From Verrucomicrobiia bacterium (GTDB lineage: Bacteria > Verrucomicrobiota > Verrucomicrobiia > Palsa-1439), in contig DATLVI010000035.1 of the NCBI GenBank assembly GCA_035577545.1, positions 89,746-153,745 on the forward strand: 64,000 bases of DNA, in the 5' to 3' direction. Shown here piece by piece: positions 7,951 to 15,873 of this stretch. Both the position numbers and the translations under genes were made by a program. How positions within the stretch are numbered: position 1 is the first letter of the stretch; each line of letters begins with the position of its first letter. The notes beneath the pieces are model-generated. The model searched no databases and was not told where the DNA came from. It saw only the letters and a program-made list of their open reading frames with translations.

Positions 7951-8634
7951 GTGAGTGAGGTTGCACACAACATAAATCAGATTCGCCAGCGCATCCGCTC
8001 CGCTGCCGAGCGCGCGGGGCGTCGGCCGGAGGACGTTACACTTGTGGCCGTGAGTAAGACAATCGAGCCGGAGCGCGTGGAAGCTGCGCTGGCGGCCGGG
8101 CAGGCCCTTTTCGGCGAGAGCCGAGTGCAGGAGGCAAAGGCAAAGATACCGCTGGTGTCGAGCCGGGCGCACTGGCACATGATCGGCCACCTGCAAACGA
8201 ACAAAGCGCGCGATGCCGTGGGCTTGTTCGAAGTCATTCACTCCGTCGATAGCCTTAAATTGGCTGCCGAATTGAGCAAATGGGCCGAACACACGGGCAA
8301 AACACAAGTTATTTTTCTCGAGGTAAATGTCTCGGGCGAAGCGAGCAAATTTGGGTTGAAGCCCGAGGATTTGGAGTCCACCCTCAGCGAGATCAACAGA
8401 TTGCCACGCCTCGAGGTCCAGGGATTGATGACCATTGCACCTGTCGCGGACGAAGTGGAGAAAGCGCGGCCTCACTTCCGCCGGTTGCGGGAGCTTCGCG
8501 ATGCGCTCAGCCTGCGAGAGCTATCGATGGGCATGACCCACGATTTTGAGGTCGCCATCGAAGAGGGTGCGACCATGGTGCGCATCGGCGCTGCCATTTT
8601 TGGAGAACGAAAACGACATGAGCCTGAAGAATAA
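7951..8634 (+). CDS. yggS: YggS/PROSC-family pyridoxal phosphate homeostasis protein
   Basis: A 227-residue PLP-binding TIM-barrel protein: '[19 protein letters not shown]' contains the Lys that forms the PLP Schiff base, '[14 protein letters not shown]' and '[13 protein letters not shown]' are family signatures, and '[20 protein letters not shown]' with '[10 protein letters not shown]' forms the phosphate-binding end. The protein buffers free PLP and affects amino-acid metabolism. Start set at the GTG at 7951 because a -10 box ends just before it. A start 36 nt upstream would fall inside this promoter. It overlaps proC by 17 nt, the classic yggS-proC pairing. Confidence 0.93.
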   Translation: MSEVAHNINQIRQRIRSAAERAGRRPEDVTLVAVSKTIEPERVEAALAAGQALFGESRVQEAKAKIPLVSSRAHWHMIGHLQTNKARDAVGLFEVIHSVDSLKLAAELSKWAEHTGKTQVIFLEVNVSGEASKFGLKPEDLESTLSEINRLPRLEVQGLMTIAPVADEVEKARPHFRRLRELRDALSLRELSMGMTHDFEVAIEEGATMVRIGAAIFGERKRHEPEE

Positions 8635-9436
8635 GACAATCGCGTTCCTTGGCGCGGGGAACATGGGGGAAGCGCTGATTCGTGGATTGCTGGCGGCAAA
8701 GACGGTTATGCCGTCGCAGATTATCGCCACGGATGTGCGTCCCGAACGATTGGGCGAATTGGAGAAGACTTTTGGCATCCGCACTACAGACGATAACATC
8801 AAGGCGGTTGCGGACGCCGACATTGTCCTGCTCGCTGTCAAACCGCAACAGATGTCTGCGGTCCTGGCTCCTTTGAAATCGGCAGCCGCAGTTCGCAAGC
8901 TGTTCATCTCGATCGCCGCAGGAGTGACGACGACTCGCATCGAAAGTGAGTTGGGTGACAAAGTCCGGGTGGTTCGGGTGATGCCGAACACGCCAGCACT
9001 GGTCGGAGCCGGTGCCGCTGCGTTGGCGAAAGGTGCTTATGCGACTGACGATGACCTGGCGACCGCTGAATCGATTCTTGGGGCCGTGGGCATCACCGTG
9101 CGCATCGAAGAGAGGCTTATCGACGCCGTGACCGCCCTCAGTGGCAGCGGTCCCGCCTACGTGTTCTACGTGACTGAGGCGATGATTAAGGGTGGCGTTG
9201 CCGCCGGATTGGATGAAGCCTTGGCGAGGAAGCTGGCGATCCAGACCGTTTACGGTGCCGCAAGGTTGTTGGCGGAGGGCGGGGAGGGGCCGGAGTCGCT
9301 CCGCCGCAAAGTGACCTCGCCCGGCGGCACGACCGAGGCCGCGCTCAAGGTGATGAACGGGCGCAAGTTGACGGAGATTTTTGTCGAGGCAATCGAGGTA
9401 GCCAAGCAGCGATCGCGGGAACTTTCCGGATCCTGA
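8618..9436 (+). CDS. proC: Pyrroline-5-carboxylate reductase
   Basis: A 272-residue enzyme for the last step of proline synthesis, reducing 1-pyrroline-5-carboxylate with NAD(P)H. Rossmann motif '[18 protein letters not shown]' at the N-terminus, 'LLAVKPQQM', '[19 protein letters not shown]', and the C-terminal P5CR signature '[13 protein letters not shown]' and '[12 protein letters not shown]'. All are intact and the length is typical. The ATG lies inside the end of yggS behind GGAGAACGA, so translation is coupled. An in-frame ATG 72 nt upstream lies within yggS and is not preferred. Confidence 0.96.
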   Translation: MSLKNKTIAFLGAGNMGEALIRGLLAAKTVMPSQIIATDVRPERLGELEKTFGIRTTDDNIKAVADADIVLLAVKPQQMSAVLAPLKSAAAVRKLFISIAAGVTTTRIESELGDKVRVVRVMPNTPALVGAGAAALAKGAYATDDDLATAESILGAVGITVRIEERLIDAVTALSGSGPAYVFYVTEAMIKGGVAAGLDEALARKLAIQTVYGAARLLAEGGEGPESLRRKVTSPGGTTEAALKVMNGRKLTEIFVEAIEVAKQRSRELSGS

Positions 9437-9672
9437 CATCCGTCCCAACGGCTCTTGGGCCACACGCGCTGTTCTCAGCTTCTCCCACTAAACCCGCACT
9501 CCGCCCGATGCATTTCGCCCATTCTCACCAAGTGCGCATACGACCAAGACCAATAACTCCAGTTCGGACCGTTAGGAGTGACCTCCCGCTCGAGACGACT
9601 TGCGAAGCTTGCGCTTCCAAGAGAACCGCATATTGTTGTTCGCTTTGGCGCGTAAATTCTTGAAATAAATGC
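9437..9672. other. Intergenic, no gene recognised
   Basis: Between proC and the promoter of the PEP-CTERM gene. A minus-strand frame covers it, but it has no recognisable domain and would run through the promoter. I see no hairpin terminator after proC. Confidence 0.4.
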
Positions 9673-9700
9673 TTGAATCGATTCATGTGTTTGGTATAGT
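9673..9700 (+). promoter_or_regulatory. Predicted promoter of the PEP-CTERM gene
   Basis: TTGAAT (9673-9678), 16-nt spacer, TATAGT (9695-9700), followed by a leader of about 70 nt containing the small inverted repeat GGGTGC/GCACCC (9703-9708 and 9717-9722). Confidence 0.45.
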
Positions 9701-9775
9701 CGGGGTGCTTGGAGAGGCACCCAGCCCACGTCGTGCTGATAGTGAAGATGTAACGCAAGTATTTTGCGAGATGAA

Positions 9776-10702
9776 ATGATGACGGCGAGGGTTTCTATTA
9801 GAACAAATTCCAAACGCGCGTCGGTTATTCTCTGCTTGTTCGCCGCCGTAGCGTTATCGGCCGTGCCCTCGCAGCTCTTCGCCACCACGAGCATAACCGA
9901 CTACACAGTCTACGGCTTGGACGGCGTTCAAATCGGCGTCGGCTCGACCGTAAATGGACTGGTCGGCGCTAAGAACGCTGATACGGCCAATCATAACGCG
10001 ATCTTCATGAATGGGGCGACCATCGTTAACGGCGATGCCCGCAGTGGAACGAATGTCGACCTGCAGAATAACGCTACGATCGTGGGGACCTTGTATATTG
10101 CCCCCGGGGGCGTTCTGACTACCAACAGCGGTGACGTCATCGGGAGTGTTGTAGTCGGCGACCCGATGTTGCCCGTCTTCCCGACGGCGACGTCGTTCTC
10201 CGCGGGAACCAGTAATGTCACGACCCAGACCAGCACGCTGACACCGGGCAGTTACGGCGGTGTCTCGTACGGCAACGGCGGCGACCTGAAGCTGACGGCG
10301 GGGACGTATTTCATGGCGTCACTCACCCTTAGTGGGAACACCCAGGTCCATCTCGATACCACCGGGGGCCCGATCAATGTTTTTATCGTCGGCAATGTCA
10401 CCATGAACAACCGGACAGCCATCGTCACCGGCTCCAACGCTCTCTCTTGGGAGGTACACGGTGACTGGTCGCAGGGCGGTGGGAGTTCATGGGACGGCAC
10501 ACTCTTCGTCCCCAACGGAACAGCCACCATCGGTGCGGGCAGCGGTGTCACCAGCTACACCGGGCAGATCTGGGCGGATTCCGTGAACATTCAGCATGGG
10601 GTCACGGTGACGGTCCCCGAGCCGACCACGATCGCACTGGCGATGGTCGGCTTCGCCGGGCTGGCGTTGCTCGCGCGCAGAACTGCGCGCCGCCACGCGT
10701 AA
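9776..10702 (+). CDS. Secreted PEP-CTERM sorting-signal protein, beta-helix-like body
   Basis: A 308-residue secreted protein. It has an N-terminal signal peptide (basic start, then 'VILCLFAAVALSAVPSQLFA'). The body is rich in Gly, Thr, Asn and Val with repeats such as 'NATIVGTLYIAPGGVL', 'GDVIGSVVVGDP' and 'NVFIVGNVTMNNRTAIVTG', suggesting a beta-solenoid. The C-terminus 'VPEPTTIALAMVGFAGLALL' plus Arg-rich tail is a canonical PEP-CTERM signal, recognised by exosortase for sorting to the surface or exopolysaccharide matrix. No exosortase is in the window. Start at the tandem ATG at 9776 (or 9779). Confidence 0.9.
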   Translation: MMTARVSIRTNSKRASVILCLFAAVALSAVPSQLFATTSITDYTVYGLDGVQIGVGSTVNGLVGAKNADTANHNAIFMNGATIVNGDARSGTNVDLQNNATIVGTLYIAPGGVLTTNSGDVIGSVVVGDPMLPVFPTATSFSAGTSNVTTQTSTLTPGSYGGVSYGNGGDLKLTAGTYFMASLTLSGNTQVHLDTTGGPINVFIVGNVTMNNRTAIVTGSNALSWEVHGDWSQGGGSSWDGTLFVPNGTATIGAGSGVTSYTGQIWADSVNIQHGVTVTVPEPTTIALAMVGFAGLALLARRTARRHA

Positions 10703-10991
10703 GTCACGCTCCTGCTGAGGTGCGTTCACACCTGCCAGGCCAAAGCCTTCTGCAACGCCTCGAGAAATCGTCTTTGGTGACCCATCTCCACTTGAGAATT
10801 GTGGGCCCCGACAGCCCACACCCTCAGCAAGGGTTCCCCATTTGCTTCTACTCCGAGGTGGGTGGGCGTCCACGATTTCAGTGTTCGGAAAAAGGCAGTT
10901 GAAATTTCTGGGCGGCTGGCTAATCATGCGGCGCTTCGCAGATTGTGCCGGCCCAAAGGGGTCGGGCGGCATGACCGACGATTTGAATTGT
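10703..10991. other. Intergenic before tRNA
   Basis: No gene seen. It holds a GTGGGC/GCCCAC hairpin (10801-10819) without a T-tract and a weak promoter candidate for the tRNA, TTGAAA (10899-10904) with TAATCA (10921-10926) at 16 nt. Confidence 0.35.
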
Positions 10992-11066
10992 GCCAGGGTA
11001 GCTCAGTGGTAGAGCAGGGGACTCATAAGCCCTTGGTCGGGAGTTCAACTCTCCCCCCTGGCACCA
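10992..11066 (+). tRNA. tRNA with CAU anticodon (Met elongator or lysidine-type Ile)
   Basis: Acceptor GCCAGGG pairs with CCCTGGC, D-arm GCTCAGTGGTAGAGC, anticodon loop CTCATAA (CAU), T-arm with GTTCAACTC, discriminator A and encoded CCA. 75 nt. The body lacks the C1-A72-type mismatch of initiator tRNA, so it is not fMet. Elongator Met versus tRNA-Ile2 cannot be settled by eye. The anticodon-arm context (GACTCATAA...TTGGTC) resembles both. Confidence 0.93.
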
Positions 11067-11163
11067 TTTTCCCCAAGCGTATCATCCCATTGGGGACCTC
11101 TGTCAGATGTTGCGCCGATTTGATTTTTGCGGTTGGCGGATTATCTTTGGACGTGAGGGGATC

Positions 11164-11412
11164 ATGAGGATTAGTCACCTGTCAGAGCAGCAAATTCGAG
11201 CGCGCGCCTTCGAGATCTACCTGGAACGCGGCGGACTCCCCGGTCATGAATTGGACGATTGGTTGCAAGCGGAGTTTGAATTGGCCCATCTGCCTTTTCA
11301 CGTTGCACATTTGCAACCTATTCGAGTCCGGAGAAGGAAGTTGAGCTATCGCTGGAACAACAGGGCTTCTACTCTTGAAACTCCACGCTTTCCTACCGTG
11401 CCTGCAAACTGA
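11164..11412 (+). CDS. DUF2934 domain protein
   Basis: An 82-residue protein. Residues about 1-40 match the DUF2934 pattern: '[20 protein letters not shown]' then 'DDWLQAE' (R...IYL.RGG.PG.E..DWL.AE). The remainder is a basic tail without known domain. Family members are small and widespread in soil and aquatic bacteria, with unknown role. Start at the ATG behind GAGGGG (11155-11160). It follows the CAU tRNA by about 100 nt. Confidence 0.75.
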   Translation: MRISHLSEQQIRARAFEIYLERGGLPGHELDDWLQAEFELAHLPFHVAHLQPIRVRRRKLSYRWNNRASTLETPRFPTVPAN

Positions 11413-11428
11413 AGGTCGTTTCGACGCC

Positions 11429-13147
11429 TTAGGGTGACTTCTGAACCAGGAAATCGCCAATCGCGAGGTTCTGGAGGTCGCTGCCGTAAAACATGTTCAA
11501 CGCGTCGTCGGGAGAGCAGACCATGGGCTCACCGCGGCGGTTGAGGGAAGTGTTGAGCAGACAGGGGATTTGCGTTTTGGAGTGAAACCTCGCGAGCAAC
11601 TCGTAGTAACGACGGTTGCTCTGCGGCGTCACAATTTGCGGACGCGCCGTGCCGTCAACGTGCACAATTTCTTTCAGGCGCGATTTCCATTTTTCGGCGA
11701 CATCAAAGGTAAACGTCATGTAGGGGGACGGGTGCGCCGACTGCAGAATATCAGGCGCCGCGCGATCAAGAATGGACGGACAGAAGGGCCGCCAACGTTC
11801 GCGGTATTTGATCTGCGAATTGATCAGGTCGCTAACACCCTTGAGCGACGGGTTGCCGAGGATGCTGCGGTTGCCGAGCGAGCGCGGCCCGAATTCCATG
11901 CGGCCCTGGAACCAGGCCACGACTTCACCCTGAGCAAGGAGATCGCTGACGACATCGATGATGGCAACCCGGTCGTAGCGAATGCTGCGCTTCTGGAGAG
12001 TCGCCTCGATTTCGTCGTTCGAGTATTCGGGACCGAGATAAGCGTGCTGCATGGGCTTGATCGTGTCGCCTTCTTGATGCGCCACGTACGTAGCCGCGCC
12101 CAGCGCGGTGCCGGCATCGCTGGCCGCCGGTTGGACGAACAGTTCGCCATTTTTTCCGAGGTATTCGATGAGCCGTTTGTTGCATTTCACGTTCAGGGCC
12201 ACACCACCGGCGTAGCAGAGGCGCTGCGACTTCTTAATATAATCGCCGAGGTGATATTTCGTGAGACCGAGCACGAGTTCTTCAAGGGTTTTCTGCACCG
12301 CCGCCGCGATGTGAACATACGGTTCGTCGATTTCGTCACCTTGGCGCGCGGGACCCCAGAGGTCGACCAGGCGTTGCGCGAAGAAGGTGCCCTTGCCGTT
12401 GCGCTTGTAGCGGCGCCAACCGATACAGTTGACCAACTTCGTGTTGATCTTGAACCCTTCCGCAGTGGCGTGGATCAGCGGCCCGATATCGAAGCGGCTC
12501 GCGTCACCGTACGGCGCCATGCCCATCACCTTGAACTCGCCATCCAGCATCTCGAAGCCGAGGAACTCCGTCACCGCGCCGTAGAAACCGCCCAGCGAAT
12601 CGGGCGCATAAAATTCCTGGGTGCATTTTATCTCGCCGCCTTCGCCATAACCAAACCATGTGGTGCAGTATTCGCCGACACCGTCGATGCTCATAATGGC
12701 GGCATCCCGGTAACCTGAGAGATGGTAGGCGCTTGACGCGTGCGCCAGATGGTGTTCGATGGGGACGAACTTGATTTTTTGCGGGTCGATACCAATTTTC
12801 TGGAGCATGGCGAACACATCGCGCTTATTGCGGTAAAAACGACGATTACCATTCAGGAGAACCGTGAAGGCGCGATCGGGCGCGTACAGGTGCCGCCGCG
12901 CGTAATGCCAGCGTTCGGGGCCGAAGATACTGATCGGCGCAAATGGATAGGCGACAACCTGAACATCCGTCGGTTTGATCTGCGCTTGTTTCAGGCAATA
13001 CAATGCCGCCTGTTCCGCTTGTTGACCCTTGGCGTGTTTGTCGCGTAGGAAGCGTTCCTCTTCCGCTGCGGCAATGACGTTACCGTCGATAACAAGCGCC
13101 GCCGCGGGATCATGTCCCACCGCGCCACCCAGTCCGAGCACGATCAT
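11429..13147 (-). CDS. NodU/TobZ-family carbamoyltransferase
   Basis: A 572-residue carbamoyltransferase. The N-terminal Kae1-like ASKHA domain starts 'MIVLGLGGAVGHDPAAALV' with 'AAAEEERFLRDKHAKG'. 'PIEHHLAHASSAYHLSGYRD' carries the metal-binding histidines. The C-terminal half has 'YAGGVALNVKCNKRL', 'SDAGTALGAA' and 'MEFGPRSLGNRSILGNP', then 'NTSLNRRGEPMVCSPDDAL'. Family enzymes transfer carbamoyl from carbamoyl phosphate to hydroxyls of sugars, polymers or antibiotics. Neighbouring envelope genes suggest a surface glycan as acceptor (inference). ATG preceded by GGGAGA. Confidence 0.93.
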   Translation of the reverse strand: MIVLGLGGAVGHDPAAALVIDGNVIAAAEEERFLRDKHAKGQQAEQAALYCLKQAQIKPTDVQVVAYPFAPISIFGPERWHYARRHLYAPDRAFTVLLNGNRRFYRNKRDVFAMLQKIGIDPQKIKFVPIEHHLAHASSAYHLSGYRDAAIMSIDGVGEYCTTWFGYGEGGEIKCTQEFYAPDSLGGFYGAVTEFLGFEMLDGEFKVMGMAPYGDASRFDIGPLIHATAEGFKINTKLVNCIGWRRYKRNGKGTFFAQRLVDLWGPARQGDEIDEPYVHIAAAVQKTLEELVLGLTKYHLGDYIKKSQRLCYAGGVALNVKCNKRLIEYLGKNGELFVQPAASDAGTALGAATYVAHQEGDTIKPMQHAYLGPEYSNDEIEATLQKRSIRYDRVAIIDVVSDLLAQGEVVAWFQGRMEFGPRSLGNRSILGNPSLKGVSDLINSQIKYRERWRPFCPSILDRAAPDILQSAHPSPYMTFTFDVAEKWKSRLKEIVHVDGTARPQIVTPQSNRRYYELLARFHSKTQIPCLLNTSLNRRGEPMVCSPDDALNMFYGSDLQNLAIGDFLVQKSP

Positions 13148-13282
13148 CGTCTGTTGTCTCCCATCGTCATCATCTTCTCTGTGCGCGAGAGTCTAATCAC
13201 CCTTTTTTGTGGACGCAACGGCGATTTTTCTGGCACAGTCAAACAAGATGATTGCAGCTCTGAGGTTACGCTTCAAATACCC

Positions 13283-13954
13283 GTGAGTACTTCCACTCCA
13301 CCGGGCCAATACAAGGCCAAGCAGAGCTGGCAATCGCCGGAAATGGCTGCCGCGTATCGCTTCTCTCGCGATCCATCGCGGTTTACGCGGTATGATCTCG
13401 AGGAGAAAATCGTCAAGAGTTGGCTGGCTGATTTGCCAGCTCAGGCACTGGTGTTGGATGTGCCGTGCGGAACCGGCCGATTCATCCCCTTGCTGACGTC
13501 AAAGGGATACCGTTATGCAGGAGCCGATTTTTCACGGGCCATGATCCAGGAAGCGAAGCAGACGGCCGGAGAAAAACCAACGGTCGGATTCACCAATGCC
13601 GATGTCGAATTCCTGCCGTTTCGGGACCGGGCGTTCGACTGCGTGATCATGTGGCGTTTCTTGCATCATATTGGCAATGCTGCGACGCGGCAGGCCATAC
13701 TTCGCGAAGCCGCGCGCGTCACCCGACGGAAGGTGCTTGTCTCGTTTCATCACCCGATCAGTTTCACCCACTGGCGCAAGCTGCTGCAACAGGCGGTTCT
13801 CGGTGGTGGGCCCAGGGGCCATGCTGTCTCGCACTGGCAACTGCAGAAGGAGGCAGAGGCTTCTGGATTACGCCTGGTCGAGACAAAGGGCTTCCGCAAA
13901 TACATTTCGGTGAATTGGTTTGCCTGCTTTGAAAAGTCAGGCGCTACCCGGTAA
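13283..13954 (+). CDS. Class I SAM-dependent methyltransferase
   Basis: A 223-residue protein with the Rossmann methyltransferase motifs: motif I 'VLDVPCGTGRFIPLL', motif II acidic residue in 'YAGADFSRAMIQ', 'ADVEFLPFRDRAFDCVIMWR' (post-motif II/III, like UbiE and Methyltransf_11) and 'FLHHIG'. The acceptor is unknown. It is divergent from the carbamoyltransferase and convergent with the PbgA-like gene, so a role in modifying the same envelope product is possible but unproven. Start placed at the GTG at 13283. A -10-like TACGCT ends 10 nt before it, and the longer frame from 13112 would overlap the carbamoyltransferase. Confidence 0.85.
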   Translation: MSTSTPPGQYKAKQSWQSPEMAAAYRFSRDPSRFTRYDLEEKIVKSWLADLPAQALVLDVPCGTGRFIPLLTSKGYRYAGADFSRAMIQEAKQTAGEKPTVGFTNADVEFLPFRDRAFDCVIMWRFLHHIGNAATRQAILREAARVTRRKVLVSFHHPISFTHWRKLLQQAVLGGGPRGHAVSHWQLQKEAEASGLRLVETKGFRKYISVNWFACFEKSGATR

Positions 13955-13967
13955 CCGCAAGTGCCAG

Positions 13968-15863
13968 TTACTTGGTGAACTGACGCATACCCTGCAGCGC
14001 TGACAGCACTTCGCCGCGATGGGAGGCCAACGCCTCGCGCTGGTTTGGCAGTGGCACGTTGTTCGTGTCCAGAATCGTGGTATCGGTATTATAGGCCTCG
14101 AGTCCGAACGTGATAATGGTCTGGCGATCGATGAGCGCGGCATTGCTCCAATTCGCGATGAACAGGAATGGCGGTTCATGTTCGTCAAGCAGCGAATGGC
14201 CCAACGTGTAGTCCGAGAGCGGATTCTCGACGCCCATGTAGGTCAAAATGGTCGCGGGAACATCGATGTGGCTGGTGAGACGGTTGATGGCGCCTGGCGA
14301 TTCGCCGGGGATGTGGCCGACCATTAAGGTCTGCGTTTGATACTTATGGAAGGCGCTGTCGTGACCGAACAGCCCAAACTCGCGGAACTCTTCGCCGTGG
14401 TCGCCCATCACGAATACCAGTGTGTTTTCCAAGAGCCCGCGTTGCTCGAGTGTCTGCAGGAGACGCTGAATCTGTGAGTCGACGTAGTGGAGGCTGTTCT
14501 TGTAGCGGTTCTTGATCAACGCCATGTCGCCTTCGCCCCGCGCGAGTTTTATGTAGTTGATGTCTTCAGTCATGTTTCCTGTGGGGAAAATCGCGTGCTC
14601 CGGCGGGTAACTGTACGGCTGGTGCGAAGCGTCGTAGAACACAAAACCCAGGAATGGACCGGCCGGCTTTTGGTCAAGAAACTTGATGAACGCATCGGTC
14701 ATGAGACGGTCGCGGTCCACGCGCTCGCATTGCCACTGGTCGGTGGTGTCTGGCAGCACATCGGCGAAACAGGTGCTGTGGAGTTCCGGATAGTTCATGT
14801 TGGCCGAGCAGAGGATGCGAAACTTGTATCCCAGTCCTTTCAGTGACTTGAATAACGCGGGCCCGGTGTGCTCGGCCAGCGCGCGTTGCCAGTAGGTGCC
14901 GTAAATACCGTACAACAGGCCGAAAATGCCGTAGCGAGTCGTGTTGCCGGTGCTGAAATTCGCTCGAAACACGAGATTGCTTTCACTCCAATGGGAAAGG
15001 AAAGGCATCACATCGGGTGTGAGCATGTCAAAGCGCCCGCCTTCAATGGGGACGATGAGAATATTGGGACGCGGCCCGCCAGCGCGAAAGCGCAACGGCG
15101 CCTTTGGACAATTAAACGAGCCCTGGCTGGGCGGTAATTTAAGGCGCATGTCCTGGGAGAGCTTGATCCCCAGGACCTTGATGGCGAATCGCTTCATGGT
15201 GACGGCTTGGTACAGGGGAAAGAGTTGCTTCACCCGCAGGATCTCAACATCGTCGCGAAGATCTGCGATATCGTACACGGCGATATTGAGGAAGATCAGC
15301 GCGAGCACGGTGGAACACGCGATGACGAACCCCCTGCGACTTCGCAGCCGGGAGGCCAGTGGCAGGCGTCGGAGCCAGGGCAGCAAGAACGCGGCGAAAA
15401 TAATCTCCGTGGAGAAGATCAGTGTGACAGTTCCGACCGTGTAGAGAACCGTGCTCTTGCCAGCGACAGTGACATCGCCGGAGCCAGGCGTCGTGATCAG
15501 GTTCCACACGAAGCTGTTAAAGTGAAATAGCCAGAGTTGGTAGATCACGAAATCGGCGTAAATGAACACGTTAAACAGACCGAACAGAATGATGGCCGCC
15601 GTCAACATCACCCACAACCGCCGCGATATCAGGGCGATGAGCGACAATAACGCGGGCACCAGCGCCAGCAGCGCAAAGTTTGCCACGAACGCCAACAGCG
15701 TCGCGAGCCAGCCCCACGTCGAGGTGCCGGTGGGGACATGGGAGAGGTAGCCATGGCCGATAACCAGCAACTGCAGAACATTGAAGACGTAGAAATAAAA
15801 CAATGCCTCAAGGCCATTCGTGAAGCGAGAGGAAGCAGACGGCGTCTGGTTGGTGGTCGTCAT
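13968..15863 (-). CDS. PbgA/YejM-like inner-membrane sulfatase-fold protein
   Basis: A 631-residue protein with about five N-terminal membrane spans (to about residue 190) and a periplasmic sulfatase/alkaline-phosphatase domain. Architecture and length resemble E. coli PbgA/YejM/LapC, which senses periplasmic LPS and tunes LpxC stability. Visible candidate metal and nucleophile sites: 'PNILIVPIEGGRFDML', 'GNTTRYGIFGLLYGIYGTYW' (Thr) and 'VFVMGDHGEEF'. PbgA itself is thought not to be a sulfatase. Alternatives are a phosphoethanolamine or glycerol-phosphate transferase. It follows the phosphodiesterase-family gene by 10 nt in one operon. Confidence 0.78.
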   Translation of the reverse strand: MTTTNQTPSASSRFTNGLEALFYFYVFNVLQLLVIGHGYLSHVPTGTSTWGWLATLLAFVANFALLALVPALLSLIALISRRLWVMLTAAIILFGLFNVFIYADFVIYQLWLFHFNSFVWNLITTPGSGDVTVAGKSTVLYTVGTVTLIFSTEIIFAAFLLPWLRRLPLASRLRSRRGFVIACSTVLALIFLNIAVYDIADLRDDVEILRVKQLFPLYQAVTMKRFAIKVLGIKLSQDMRLKLPPSQGSFNCPKAPLRFRAGGPRPNILIVPIEGGRFDMLTPDVMPFLSHWSESNLVFRANFSTGNTTRYGIFGLLYGIYGTYWQRALAEHTGPALFKSLKGLGYKFRILCSANMNYPELHSTCFADVLPDTTDQWQCERVDRDRLMTDAFIKFLDQKPAGPFLGFVFYDASHQPYSYPPEHAIFPTGNMTEDINYIKLARGEGDMALIKNRYKNSLHYVDSQIQRLLQTLEQRGLLENTLVFVMGDHGEEFREFGLFGHDSAFHKYQTQTLMVGHIPGESPGAINRLTSHIDVPATILTYMGVENPLSDYTLGHSLLDEHEPPFLFIANWSNAALIDRQTIITFGLEAYNTDTTILDTNNVPLPNQREALASHRGEVLSALQGMRQFTK

Positions 15864-15873
15864 CTACGCAAAG

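Noticed and set aside
9475..9894. 139-codon minus-strand frame upstream of the PEP-CTERM gene
   Set aside because: It overlaps the predicted promoter and signal peptide of the real gene and has no recognisable domain.
11570..12718. 382-codon plus-strand frame across the carbamoyltransferase
   Set aside because: Antisense shadow. The minus strand encodes all NodU-family motifs over the same bases.
13968..15863. Loss of the sulfatase active site in the PbgA-like protein
   Set aside because: The first motif reads 'PIEGGR' rather than 'D.S.R', but Glu at this place is normal in the LtaS/PbgA branch, and Thr in 'GNTTRYG' can serve as nucleophile. Loss cannot be claimed by eye.
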